The notes under the pieces: generated by a model
The model's input: the letters and a program-made list of their open reading frames with translations, nothing else
Told to the model about the DNA's origin: nothing
The model's database searches: none
Translations under genes and position numbers: made by a program
Shown here: positions 43,962 through 52,879 of the stretch, piece after piece
Numbering within the stretch: the first letter of the stretch is position 1
Layout: every line of letters begins with the position of its first letter
Assembly: GCA_964368965.1 (NCBI GenBank)
Contig: CAYJDR010000002.1
Location: 1-64,000 of the forward strand
Length of the DNA: 64,000 nt
Reading direction: 5' to 3'
Origin: CAYJDR01 sp964368965
Lineage (GTDB): Bacteria; Chrysiogenota; Deferribacteres; Deferribacterales; Mucispirillaceae

Positions 43962-44309
43962 TTATTTCTTAATAACGTGTGAGCCTTGTAAAGCTGTTCT
44001 GCCTTGCATAGTCCACGCGTTGTGTTTCAGTGCTTTATCAGGTAATACGCGCACTTTAGTAATGCGTGCCCTACCATTAAAGTATGCTGCAACAGCAGAT
44101 GATAGCAACACTAAAGTAGTGTTATCAACTGTTTGCGGTTTTGTATTTTCTTTTACTTCCATATTTTCTACTCTTTTCAATTTGCCTGCTACTAGTTTGT
44201 TATCGCCCCAGTTCATTAATTTTACACCTAAAACTAAGCATAATAACACTCCAAAGACTATTGAGAACCCAATAACCGAGTATGCAAAGGAGTCAATAAA
44301 CAATTCCAT
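43962..44309 (-). CDS. Decarboxylase gamma subunit, OadG-like
   Basis: A 115-residue protein with one N-terminal membrane segment (about 8-30, YSVIGFSIVFGVLLCLVLGV) and a polar C-terminal part ending in a short conserved motif typical of the subunit (RITKVRVLPDKALKHNAWTMQGR). It anchors the soluble carboxyltransferase and biotin carrier to the beta subunit. It corresponds to MmdD/OadG. A separate epsilon subunit is not visible. Confidence 0.82.
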   Translation of the reverse strand: MELFIDSFAYSVIGFSIVFGVLLCLVLGVKLMNWGDNKLVAGKLKRVENMEVKENTKPQTVDNTTLVLLSSAVAAYFNGRARITKVRVLPDKALKHNAWTMQGRTALQGSHVIKK

Positions 44310-44323
44310 AATAGCCTCCTATT

Positions 44324-45874
44324 TTATAAAGGAATTAGTCCGTGTTTTTTATATGGTCTAAGCTCACGCTTAGTTGCAAACATCTCTAACGATGCCGCTA
44401 AGTATGACCTTGTATCAGCAGGTACAATTACGTTATGCAAGTAGCCACGCTTTGCTGCAACATAAGGGTTTGCAAACAATGAGCGATACTCTTCAATACG
44501 TTTTGCAACTTCTGCTTTAGGGTCTTCTGCCGCTCTGATCTCTTTACCATAAAGTAGGCCAGCAGCACCTTCTGCACCCATAACTGCGATCTCAGCACCT
44601 GGCCATGCAGCAACTCTATCTGCGCCTAACTCTTTAGAGCTCATTGCGATATATGCGCCACCGTAAGCCTTACGTACGATAACTGTAAGCTTTGGAACAG
44701 TCGCAGCAGCATATGCGAATAGCATCTTCGCACCGTGCCTGATGATACCGCCGTACTCTTGGTCGATACCAGGCATAAAGCCAGGAACGTCAACAAGCGT
44801 AACGATAGGTATGTTGAATGCGTTACAGAAACGGATAAACCTTGCTGCTTTATCTGATGAGTTGATATCTAACACGCCAGCTTTAAAGTTTGGCTGGTTA
44901 GCAACGATACCGATTGAGCGACCGTTTAACCTACCGAAACCAACGATAATGTTTTTAGCGAAATGCTCTTGTACTTCCATAAAGTCGCCTTTGTCAACAA
45001 TGCGGTTGATGATTTCATGCATATCGTAAGGCATGCGTGGATCATCAGGAACGATAAAGTTGAACGACTCATCTGGCTCAAACACGTTAGTGCGTGTAGT
45101 GTTGTCGATAAGTGCTTCTTCTGAGTTGTTTGAAGGTAGGAAAGATAATAATCTTCTAGCAATTTTCATAGCTTCTGGGCCACTTGATGCAACAAAGTGA
45201 ACAACACCAGAGTATTGAGCATGGCTAACTACGCCACCTAAATCTTCAAGTGAAACATCTTCACCAGTAACTTCTTTAATGATTTTTGGACCAGTAATAT
45301 ACATCTGCCCTTGGCGCTGAACTTGGATGATAAAGTCTGTCAACGCTGGCGAGTATGCAGCACCACCAGCACATGGGCCAGCAATGATACTGATTTGTGG
45401 AACAACACCTGACAATTCAACGTTTTTGTAGAAAATTCCACCATAACCAGCAAGTGCAGAAACACCCTCTTGAACCCTAGCACCGCCAGAGTCGTTGATG
45501 AATATGAATGGTGAACCAGTCTTTAATGCTGATTCCATAGCCTCTTGTGCTTTTTTCGCACCAGCTTCGCCCATAGTACCTGCGTTTACAGTAAAGTCTT
45601 GGCTAGCAACGAACACTGACTTACCATCAATGTAGCCCATGCCAGTAACCATGCCATCAGCAGGTAGTTCTTTCGAGCCCATGCCGAAGTCTGTACAACG
45701 GTGCTGCACCATTAAGTAGCTCTCTTGGAAAGTTGACTCATCAAACAGCATGTTGATACGCTCACGAGCAGTATATTTACCTTGTTCGTGCATTTTTGCG
45801 ATTTGAGCATCGCCGCCACCTTTGTATAGGCGCGCCCTGAGTTCGATTAACTCTTGAATTTTGTTTTTACTCAT
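44324..45874 (-). CDS. mmdA: Methylmalonyl-CoA decarboxylase alpha subunit / acyl-CoA carboxyltransferase
   Basis: A 516-residue carboxyltransferase of the crotonase-like fold, two crotonase halves. Motifs are GKYTARERINMLFDESTFQE, FINDSGGARVQEGVSALAGYG, oxyanion-hole GPCAGGAAYSPALTDF, and in the second half VDVPGFMPGIDQEYGGIIRHGAK and RKAYGGAYIAMSSKELG. It transfers the carboxyl group of (S)-methylmalonyl-CoA to biotin. By sequence alone it could be a propionyl-CoA carboxylase beta subunit; the adjacent membrane beta and gamma subunits and the lack of a biotin carboxylase favour the sodium-pump decarboxylase. It is first in this gene set. Confidence 0.9.
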   Translation of the reverse strand: MSKNKIQELIELRARLYKGGGDAQIAKMHEQGKYTARERINMLFDESTFQESYLMVQHRCTDFGMGSKELPADGMVTGMGYIDGKSVFVASQDFTVNAGTMGEAGAKKAQEAMESALKTGSPFIFINDSGGARVQEGVSALAGYGGIFYKNVELSGVVPQISIIAGPCAGGAAYSPALTDFIIQVQRQGQMYITGPKIIKEVTGEDVSLEDLGGVVSHAQYSGVVHFVASSGPEAMKIARRLLSFLPSNNSEEALIDNTTRTNVFEPDESFNFIVPDDPRMPYDMHEIINRIVDKGDFMEVQEHFAKNIIVGFGRLNGRSIGIVANQPNFKAGVLDINSSDKAARFIRFCNAFNIPIVTLVDVPGFMPGIDQEYGGIIRHGAKMLFAYAAATVPKLTVIVRKAYGGAYIAMSSKELGADRVAAWPGAEIAVMGAEGAAGLLYGKEIRAAEDPKAEVAKRIEEYRSLFANPYVAAKRGYLHNVIVPADTRSYLAASLEMFATKRELRPYKKHGLIPL

Positions 45875-45883
45875 TTATTCCCC

Positions 45884-45964
45884 TTTTGCCGTATATCAAA
45901 ATAAGATAATGAAATAAAACATTGATACTAAATATAAAATAAATTAATGCGATATAACGGCAAA
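45884..45964 (-). promoter_or_regulatory. Inverted repeat in the mmdA leader
   Basis: TTTTGCCGTATATC (45884-45897) and GATATAACGGCAAA (45951-45964) are complementary apart from one extra base, about 53 bases apart. On the minus-strand transcript the second arm directly precedes the ribosome binding site AGGGGAA of mmdA. It could be two half-sites for a repressor or an RNA stem near the start. No known motif fits. Confidence 0.4.
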
Positions 45965-46041
45965 CTTAATCAAAGCAATATACTACTATTTGAGTAGAAT
46001 TTCAACAGTTATCGTGCGTTACATCACTATTTTACATCATT

Positions 46042-46800
46042 CTATATTACTTCTGTCATGCTTTTCACATAGTCATAAACAAAGGGTACGCAATTTTCGC
46101 CGTGTTGTTCTATTATCTTCACTATGGCAGAGCCTACAATAACGCCATCTGCGACATCACTCATAGCTTTTGCTTGCTCAGGCGTTGATATCCCAAAGCC
46201 AATAGCAACTGGTGTTTTAGTTGAAGACTTTATCACATTTGCTATACTTTTTACATCAACAGATATGTTCGAGCGCACACCTGTCACACCTAGTGATGAA
46301 ACGAGATAGACAAACCCTTTCGCTTCGCTTGCGATCATGGCAACTCTATCTTCTGAAGTTGGTGCAATGAGTGATACAAAATCAATATCATACTTTTCAA
46401 ACACGTCTGCAAATTCTGCTTTCTCTTCAAATGGAACATCTGGCAATATTACACCACTTACACCGATTTCTTTGCACCGCTTTGCAAATCGCTCTATACC
46501 GTATGAAAACACTACGTTTGCATATGTCATAAACGCTAGTGGTACATTGACAGATACGCTCTCTACCATATCAAATATCTTATCGGTAGTAACGTTGTTA
46601 GCGAGTGCACGCATGTTTGCGCCTTGTATCACTTCGCCCTCTGCTGTAGGGTCTGAAAATGGTATACCTAACTCAATTAAATCTGTGCCTGCTTTTTCTA
46701 GTGTGTATATTAACTCTTTTGTTGTTTCTAGGTTTGGGTCGCCACATGTTATAAATGATATGAACGCCTTTCCGTTTTTAAATGCTTCTGATATCCTCAT
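46042..46800 (-). CDS. trpA: Tryptophan synthase alpha chain
   Basis: A 252-residue TIM-barrel subunit cleaving indole-3-glycerol phosphate to indole. Catalytic Glu lies in LIELGIPFSDPTAEG and Asp in VILPDVPFEE; the phosphate loop includes GFGISTPEQAK and DGVIVGSAIVK. Its ATG overlaps the trpB stop. It is the last gene of the trpEGDCFBA operon; no strong terminator is evident after it. Confidence 0.95.
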   Translation of the reverse strand: MRISEAFKNGKAFISFITCGDPNLETTKELIYTLEKAGTDLIELGIPFSDPTAEGEVIQGANMRALANNVTTDKIFDMVESVSVNVPLAFMTYANVVFSYGIERFAKRCKEIGVSGVILPDVPFEEKAEFADVFEKYDIDFVSLIAPTSEDRVAMIASEAKGFVYLVSSLGVTGVRSNISVDVKSIANVIKSSTKTPVAIGFGISTPEQAKAMSDVADGVIVGSAIVKIIEQHGENCVPFVYDYVKSMTEVI

Positions 46801-47981
46801 TCTGCTATATCCTCCCCTCTGTAGCGTGCAATTGCAGCACAGTCTTTATCGCCCCTGCCTGATAGGTTGATTACAAGCACTTCATCTTTCTTCATAGTTG
46901 GTGCAAGTTTCATAGCATAAGCTATTGCGTGCGCACTTTCGATAGCTGGTATAATGCCCTCAACCCTCGATAGATACTCAAATGCCTCTACTGCTTCATC
47001 ATCTGTTGCTGGCACATATTCTGCACGTTTTATATCATGTAGATGTGCATGCTCTGGCCCAACGCCAGGATAGTCTAACCCAGCTGATATTGAGTGTACT
47101 GGTGCAATCTGCCCGTATTCATCTTGGCAGAAATAGCTCTTCATTCCATGAAAAATACCTAGCGAACCTGTTGCAATCGTTGCTGCTGTTTCATAGGTAT
47201 CCACACCTTTGCCGGCCGCCTCAACGCCTATCAAGCGAACGTCGCTATCATCAATGAAATGATAAAACGCACCAATAGCATTTGAACCACCGCCAACGCA
47301 TGCAACAACTGCGTTTGGCAACTTGCCTTCCTTAGCTAAGCATTGCTCTTTTATCTCTTTAGATATAACTGCTTGAAAATCTCGAACAATAGTTGGGAAT
47401 GGGTGCGGCCCCATAACTGAGCCTAGTACATAATGGGTGTCATCAATGCGCTTTGTCCACTCGCGCATGGTTTCAGATACTGCATCTTTCAAGGTAGCCG
47501 TACCTGCCGTGACTGCATGAACTTTCGCACCGAGTAGTTTCATTTTATATACGTTCAGCGCTTGGCGCTCTGTATCTTCCTTGCCCATAAAAATTTCACA
47601 CTCAAGGCCAAACAGCGCCGCCGCAGTAGCTGTTGCAACTCCATGTTGCCCTGCGCCAGTTTCTGCAATGACTCGTGTTTTGCCCATCTTCTTAGCTAGT
47701 AACACTTGCCCTAGCACGTTATTTACTTTATGTGAGCCTGTGTGGTTTAAATCTTCACGCTTTAGGTATATTTTTGCGCCACCTAAGTCATTCGTCATAC
47801 GTTCTGCAAAGTATAATCCTGATGGTCTGCCAGCATATTCGTTGAACAGTGTTGATAGTTCTTCATTAAATTCTTTATCATTCTTGTAATACTCGTATGC
47901 CTTATCTAGTTCTTTTATTGCGTTCATTAAAGTTTCTGGGATATATTGCCCGCCGTGTACTCCAAACTTTCCACTACTCAT
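46797..47981 (-). CDS. trpB: Tryptophan synthase beta chain
   Basis: A 394-residue PLP enzyme condensing indole with serine. The PLP Lys is in REDLNHTGSHKVNN, the GGGSNAIG phosphate-binding loop is present, and ETGAGQHGVATATAAA gives the carboxylate-binding region. The N-terminus GKFGVHGGQYIPETLM is typical of the TrpB1 class. It overlaps trpF and trpA by four bases each. Confidence 0.97.
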   Translation of the reverse strand: MSSGKFGVHGGQYIPETLMNAIKELDKAYEYYKNDKEFNEELSTLFNEYAGRPSGLYFAERMTNDLGGAKIYLKREDLNHTGSHKVNNVLGQVLLAKKMGKTRVIAETGAGQHGVATATAAALFGLECEIFMGKEDTERQALNVYKMKLLGAKVHAVTAGTATLKDAVSETMREWTKRIDDTHYVLGSVMGPHPFPTIVRDFQAVISKEIKEQCLAKEGKLPNAVVACVGGGSNAIGAFYHFIDDSDVRLIGVEAAGKGVDTYETAATIATGSLGIFHGMKSYFCQDEYGQIAPVHSISAGLDYPGVGPEHAHLHDIKRAEYVPATDDEAVEAFEYLSRVEGIIPAIESAHAIAYAMKLAPTMKKDEVLVINLSGRGDKDCAAIARYRGEDIAE

Positions 47982-48580
47982 TTCGCACCCCTTATTATTT
48001 TCACAATCTCTATAATTTTATTTTTATCTTTCACTTTCTCTGTTTCTACACCACTGCTAATATCAAGTGCATATGGTTTAAAATTGCTTATTGCACCAGT
48101 AGCATTATCAATATTGATACCACCAGCCACTATAAAATTACGCTCTATGTCAAAACCTAGCGACCAATCAAACTGCTTACCTGTGCCATAGCCGCTATCT
48201 AAAAGTACGTTATCCGCGTTGCAAACTTTTGCATTTTCGATATCTTCAACCGACTTCACTTTAAACGCTTTCCATATCTCTTTTGAAGGTAAGGCTACCT
48301 TTAGCGAATTAATATAATCAAGGTTTTCGTCGCCATGTAGCTGAATTATATCAAACTCGTTTGCATATGTTATAACATCTTCAATCGGCTGGTTTACGAT
48401 TACGCAAACACTCTTAATATCGCTATCTAATTTTGCTATCATCTCTTTTGTAAAATCTAACGAAACGTTACGATGACTTTTTGGAAAGTTTATGATAAAG
48501 CCTACATAATCTGGCTTAGCTTCGTTTACATACGCAATATCTTCCATGCGATATAATCCACAGATTTTCACCTTAACCAT
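47978..48580 (-). CDS. trpF: Phosphoribosylanthranilate isomerase
   Basis: A 200-residue TIM-barrel isomerase. Catalytic Cys is in VKICGLYRMEDI, and the Asp in LLDSGYGTGKQFDW with FIVAGGINIDNA for phosphate binding. It overlaps trpC by eight bases and is a separate gene rather than a trpC-trpF fusion. Confidence 0.95.
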   Translation of the reverse strand: MVKVKICGLYRMEDIAYVNEAKPDYVGFIINFPKSHRNVSLDFTKEMIAKLDSDIKSVCVIVNQPIEDVITYANEFDIIQLHGDENLDYINSLKVALPSKEIWKAFKVKSVEDIENAKVCNADNVLLDSGYGTGKQFDWSLGFDIERNFIVAGGINIDNATGAISNFKPYALDISSGVETEKVKDKNKIIEIVKIIRGAK

Positions 48581-49358
48581 TTACGCCTCGTTTGATATCT
48601 GCAATGAACTTGCCTTTATCATCTGTACGCATTAATGCTTCACCAATCAGTAGTGCATCTGCTCCATTTTTAGCCATTGTGATAGCGTCTTCCACGCTTG
48701 AAACACCACTTTCAGCAACAAATATTGTACCCTCTGGCACGAACTGTTTTAGCGATGTTGCATTCTCGATATTTACTGAAAAATCATGCAAGTTGCGGTT
48801 ATTTACACCTATGATTTTTGCACCAGCATTGATAGCAGACTTTAGTTCAGCCTCATCGTGTGCTTCAACTAGCACATCTATTCCCAATGTGTTGCATATG
48901 TCGATATACCTTTTAATCGTATCCGTATCTAGCAAAGCACATATCAGCAATATCGCATCAGCGCCCATCACTTTTGCTTGGTAGATTTGGTATTCATCAA
49001 TAGTGAAATCTTTGCGTATCATAGGTAGGTGTACCTTTGCTCTAATCTCTGTAAAAATATTATCGCTACCTAAAAACCACTTAGGCTCAGTTAACACTGA
49101 TATGCAAGTTGCGCCTGCTTTTTCATACTCTAGCGCTATATCAACATACGGAAAATGTTCAGCAATTACACCCTTTGACGGCGACGCTTTTTTCACTTCG
49201 CTAATTATTGCTGGATAATTCTGTTTTAAAGCGTTCGCAAAGATATGGCTACCTTTAGGCATGTTAAGTGCATTCTGTTTCATATCATCTAGTGATACGT
49301 TTTGTTTATCTTTCGCTACTCGTAATTTAGTAGCTTCTGCTATTTTTTGTAGTATCAT
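48573..49358 (-). CDS. trpC: Indole-3-glycerol phosphate synthase
   Basis: A 261-residue TIM-barrel enzyme closing the indole ring. Recognised by IISEVKKASPSKGVIAEHFP with the catalytic Glu and Lys, LTEPKWFLGS, MIRKDFTIDEYQIYQAK, IIGVNNRNLHDF and FVAESGVSS. One base separates it from trpD. Confidence 0.96.
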   Translation of the reverse strand: MILQKIAEATKLRVAKDKQNVSLDDMKQNALNMPKGSHIFANALKQNYPAIISEVKKASPSKGVIAEHFPYVDIALEYEKAGATCISVLTEPKWFLGSDNIFTEIRAKVHLPMIRKDFTIDEYQIYQAKVMGADAILLICALLDTDTIKRYIDICNTLGIDVLVEAHDEAELKSAINAGAKIIGVNNRNLHDFSVNIENATSLKQFVPEGTIFVAESGVSSVEDAITMAKNGADALLIGEALMRTDDKGKFIADIKRGVNG

Positions 49359-49359
49359 A

Positions 49360-50370
49360 TTACAACCCGTGTGAAAGTCTTTTAAATTTAGCTAGCGTGT
49401 CTAACGCTTTGCCGCTATCAATCAACTCTTCTACTTGCTTTACAGCTTCATGCAATAGTAAATCGTTTTTAGCTATCGTTAATGCTGCTGCAGAGTTCAA
49501 CACAACTGCATCACGCTTTGGCCCTTTCTTACCCTCTAGTATATCAAGTGTGATTTGCGCATTCACCTCTGGTGTGCCACCTACTAAGTCAGACTTTTGG
49601 CACATTTTCAAGCCTAGTTCCTCTGGGTTGATTTTATATGATTTAAACCAACCGTTACGTATCTCACATACTGTAGTTGTTGAGCTTAGCGATATTTCAT
49701 CAAGCCCATCGTCACCGTGCACAACCATGCCACTTTTAACCCCTAAGCGTGTCAACACCTCTGCAAGTGGCTCAACTAATGACTTATCATACACGCCCAT
49801 CAACTGCATGCTTGCACCTAGTGGGTTTGATAGTGGGCCTAAGATGTTGAAGATTGTTCTAATCTCTAGCTCTTTTCTGACTGGTGCAACGTGCTTCATT
49901 GCGCTATGGTAGATTTGTGCAAACATGAAGCAAATATTTATCTCTTTCAATATCTTGAAGCTATGCTCAGGAGCTATATCAATCTTTACACCTAGCGCTT
50001 CTAACACATCTGCACTGCCACACTTGCTTGAAGCCGCTCTATTACCATGCTTTGCAACGGGTATACCAGCACTTGCAAGCACTAATGCTGATGTTGTAGA
50101 GATATTGAACGTGTTCGACTTATCGCCACCTGTGCCGACAATTTCAAGTACATCTTCATCGTTCAATAGTTTTGTTGCGTGTTTACGCATACCACGTGCA
50201 GATGCTGTGATTTCGTCAATCGTTTCGCCTTTCATAGCTAGTGCTGTTAAGTATGAACCCATTTGCACAGGCGATGCAACACCCTGCATGATTTCATGCA
50301 TGACTTCTTCCGCCACTTCTGCTGTTAAGTTTTCCATATTTGTTAGTTGTTTAATTGCTTCTTTAATCAT
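49360..50370 (-). CDS. trpD: Anthranilate phosphoribosyltransferase
   Basis: A 336-residue transferase joining anthranilate to PRPP. The diagnostic GTGGDKSNTFNISTTSALVLAS binds diphosphate; KHGNRAASSKCGSADVLEALG and DDGLDEIS (metal site) follow. It overlaps the trpG stop by four bases and is not fused to trpG. Confidence 0.96.
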   Translation of the reverse strand: MIKEAIKQLTNMENLTAEVAEEVMHEIMQGVASPVQMGSYLTALAMKGETIDEITASARGMRKHATKLLNDEDVLEIVGTGGDKSNTFNISTTSALVLASAGIPVAKHGNRAASSKCGSADVLEALGVKIDIAPEHSFKILKEINICFMFAQIYHSAMKHVAPVRKELEIRTIFNILGPLSNPLGASMQLMGVYDKSLVEPLAEVLTRLGVKSGMVVHGDDGLDEISLSSTTTVCEIRNGWFKSYKINPEELGLKMCQKSDLVGGTPEVNAQITLDILEGKKGPKRDAVVLNSAAALTIAKNDLLLHEAVKQVEELIDSGKALDTLAKFKRLSHGL

Positions 50371-50936
50371 AATGTTATACCCAAAAAGTTTTTTATAATC
50401 GTTTTCCCGTTTTCTGTGAGTATCGACTCAGGGTGAAACTGCACACCATATGTATGTGATGAAACATGCTCCACTGCCATTATCTCACCATCATCAGCTA
50501 CTGCAATCACTCGTAAATCGCTTGGCATAGTATCCTCAACAGCACTTAATGAGTGATAACGTGCAACTTTTAGTGTATCACCTAAGGTGTCAAACAGTTT
50601 TGATTGCTCTATCTTGATTACCGATGATTTGCCATGCATTAGCGCTTTCGCATAAGATACTGTCGCACCAAACGCCTCGCATATACCTTGGTGGCCTAAG
50701 CACACGCCTAGTATTGGATACTTAGTGTGTAGTTGCTTGATTACATCTATCGACACGCCTGCATCAGACGGCTTGCCTGGCCCTGGAGAGATGACAATAT
50801 GTGTTGGATTTAGTTTATCAATTTCTGCAACAGTTAGCTCATCGTTTCTGATAACTTTTATATTCGGCTCGAACTCGCCTATATATTGAAAAAGGTTGTA
50901 TGAAAAGCTATCGTAGTTATCTATAATTAATACCAT
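50367..50936 (-). CDS. trpG: Anthranilate synthase glutamine amidotransferase component
   Basis: A 189-residue class I amidotransferase supplying ammonia to TrpE. The triad is Cys in LGVCLGHQGI and His and Glu in GVQFHPESI; ISPGPGKPSDAG is the oxyanion strand region. It follows trpE after one base. It could also serve p-aminobenzoate synthesis, as PabA does in some bacteria. Confidence 0.95.
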   Translation of the reverse strand: MVLIIDNYDSFSYNLFQYIGEFEPNIKVIRNDELTVAEIDKLNPTHIVISPGPGKPSDAGVSIDVIKQLHTKYPILGVCLGHQGICEAFGATVSYAKALMHGKSSVIKIEQSKLFDTLGDTLKVARYHSLSAVEDTMPSDLRVIAVADDGEIMAVEHVSSHTYGVQFHPESILTENGKTIIKNFLGITL

Positions 50937-50937
50937 G

Positions 50938-52392
50938 TTACGCCTCCAATGCCGTTACAACTGCTTTTGCTTTGTTGATACATTCTGCGTATTCGCTTTC
51001 TGGTACACTATCGTAAACTATGCCAGCACCTGAGCGCACAAATATTTTGTCATTCTTTTTGAACGCTAAACGGATGGCAATGCACGTATCCATATTGCCA
51101 CTAAAATCTATATAGCCTATTGCGCCACCATATATGCCACGCTTTAGGTTTTCTAGGTCGTGTATGATTTCACATGCTCTAACTTTTGGTGCGCCTGATA
51201 GTGTGCCAGCTGGGAGGACGCTGTCGATAGCGTCAAGATAGTCTAAGTCATCACGGATAGCGCCACTAACTATCGAGCCTATGTGCATAACGTGTGAAAA
51301 CTTTAACACTTTCATGTATTCATCTACTTTAACTGTGCCAAACTTGCTTACTTTACCGATGTCGTTTCTGCCAAGGTCAACAAGCATGTTATGCTCTGAT
51401 GTTTCCTTTTCATCTGCTAGCAGTTCTTTTTCTAAAGCGATATCCTCAGCTTCACTTTTGCCACGTTTGCGTGTGCCAGCAAGTGGATATGTGACAACTT
51501 TTTCGCCCTCTAACTTCACTAGCGTTTCAGGCGATGCACCCGCTATCTCAACATCATCACTCGAGAAGTAGAACATGTAAGGCGAAGGGTTGCTTGCTTT
51601 TAAGTTTTCGTACACGTTAAATAAGCTCCCCTCATAGCCAGCTTCCAACATATTAGATAGAACAACTTGAAATATATCGCCCTCAAAGATATGGCGTTTA
51701 GCTTTCTCGACTATTTCACAAAACTGTTGCTCATTAAATTGCGCTTTTAGAGGTGTTAAAAGTTTGCCTTGTTGCTCATTTTTTAAGCTTCCGTTTTCTA
51801 TCAAGTTTTTTAGGCTCTCTAGCTGCAACATTGCATTGTTGTAGTTTGTTTCAAGGTCATCTGTTTTTACGTTTACGATTAGGATAACTTTGTTTTCGAG
51901 GTTATCAACTGCTATCACTTTTGTGAAAAGCATTAAGTCGACATCGTTAAAGCCGTCTTCGTTTTTGATAGGTAAATCTAGTTTCTGCTCTGAATACTTC
52001 ATAAACTCATATGCGAAGTAGCCAACAAGCCCACCTGTGAACGGTGGCAACCCCTCGATTTGCGGTGCTTTATTCTCAGCTATAATTTGGCGTATAAATT
52101 TATGTGGCTTAACGTTTTCAAACGTGTGCGTAGTGCTAGATTTGATAGTGACAAAACTATCTTTACATGTGATTTCAAGCGATGGGTCAAAGCCAAAAAA
52201 GCTATAGCGACCAAACTTTTTTGTATCTTCGCATGACTCTAGCAAGAATACATTTTTGCTGACGTTTTTAAGTGTTTTGTAGATTTCTTGCGTAGATTTA
52301 CAAATGTCTATGCTGGTTGATATAGGTATGCTTTTATATTCGCCACCTAAGGTGTAAGATTTTGCTTGTTCAAGCGTTGGGTAAAGTTGCAT
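50938..52392 (-). CDS. trpE: Anthranilate synthase component I
   Basis: A 484-residue chorismate-utilising enzyme making anthranilate. The N-terminal LLES feedback element (FLLESCEDTKKFGRYSFFG) suggests tryptophan inhibition. The catalytic core is seen in SPSPYMFYF-like NPSPYMFYFSSDDVEIAGAS, PLAGTRKRGKSEAED, DLGRNDIGKVSKFGTV, and GTLSGAPKVRACEII. GGAGG stands nine bases before the ATG. It is the first gene after the T-box leader. Confidence 0.97.
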   Translation of the reverse strand: MQLYPTLEQAKSYTLGGEYKSIPISTSIDICKSTQEIYKTLKNVSKNVFLLESCEDTKKFGRYSFFGFDPSLEITCKDSFVTIKSSTTHTFENVKPHKFIRQIIAENKAPQIEGLPPFTGGLVGYFAYEFMKYSEQKLDLPIKNEDGFNDVDLMLFTKVIAVDNLENKVILIVNVKTDDLETNYNNAMLQLESLKNLIENGSLKNEQQGKLLTPLKAQFNEQQFCEIVEKAKRHIFEGDIFQVVLSNMLEAGYEGSLFNVYENLKASNPSPYMFYFSSDDVEIAGASPETLVKLEGEKVVTYPLAGTRKRGKSEAEDIALEKELLADEKETSEHNMLVDLGRNDIGKVSKFGTVKVDEYMKVLKFSHVMHIGSIVSGAIRDDLDYLDAIDSVLPAGTLSGAPKVRACEIIHDLENLKRGIYGGAIGYIDFSGNMDTCIAIRLAFKKNDKIFVRSGAGIVYDSVPESEYAECINKAKAVVTALEA

Positions 52393-52443
52393 AACTCGTT
52401 GCCTCCAAAAGTAATTTTGTTGGGCTTCTCTGTAATTTTAAAC

Positions 52444-52740
52444 AAAAAAATATCCCTAACAGAGAAACTGTCAAGGACGAGCTATAATATTATTTACCCG
52501 CGGTGCCACCTTGTTTTATGGATAACTCCATACACTTTTGCGAAGTACCAACATACTTCTAGCTTTAACGTAAGCTTGCACGTCATAGAATACTAGGCTG
52601 ATAAAACTAACACAACTTGTTAGCCCACCAACTTTTGACTATGCCCTCAGCGGCCCATTTATATAGGATGTAACTGCCAGGCTTCCAGCGTCCCCAGCTC
52701 TCTATAAGCACGTTTCCTATTTTTACCCCCGCATCAACGG
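52444..52740 (-). ncRNA. tRNA-Trp T-box leader of the trp operon
   Basis: Read on the minus strand, all T-box parts can be placed. Stem I starts TTGATGC (52731-52737) and closes with GCATAGTCAA (52635-52644), the extra bases resembling the kink-turn. The distal AGAGAGC lies at 52697-52703. The specifier is UGG (52655-52657) in AAATGGGCC followed by GCTGAGG. The T-box core AAGGTGGCACCGCG lies at 52499-52512; its UGGC bulge can pair with the GCCA end of tRNA-Trp (discriminator G). A ten-pair terminator stem (52453-52477, two wobbles) is followed by seven T (52444-52450). Uncharged tRNA-Trp should stabilise the antiterminator and switch on trpEGDCFBA. The boundaries of stems II and III were not worked out. 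Confidence 0.92.
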
Positions 52741-52773
52741 TTTAGTGTAAAAAATCATATTTGATTGTTATAT

Positions 52774-52802
52774 ATAGTAGTAATAAGGATTAAAAATGTC
52801 AA
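52774..52802 (-). promoter_or_regulatory. Promoter of the trp operon
   Basis: Minus-strand TTGACA (52797-52802), 17-base spacer, TACTAT (52774-52779). Transcription would start near 52767, about 30 bases before T-box stem I. Confidence 0.7.
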
Positions 52803-52845
52803 TAGAGAATTTGTGGTTGCTTCTTTTAATTTTTTAATTATACAT

Positions 52846-52874
52846 TTGACTATTATAAAATATCAACATAATAT
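52846..52874 (+). promoter_or_regulatory. Promoter of duplicated membrane protein, copy 1
   Basis: TTGACT (52846-52851), 17-base spacer, TAATAT (52869-52874). The ATG at 52880 is only five bases beyond the -10 box and has no ribosome binding site, so the message would be leaderless. The same holds for copy 2 (53935-53963). Confidence 0.55.
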
Positions 52875-52879
52875 ATGTT

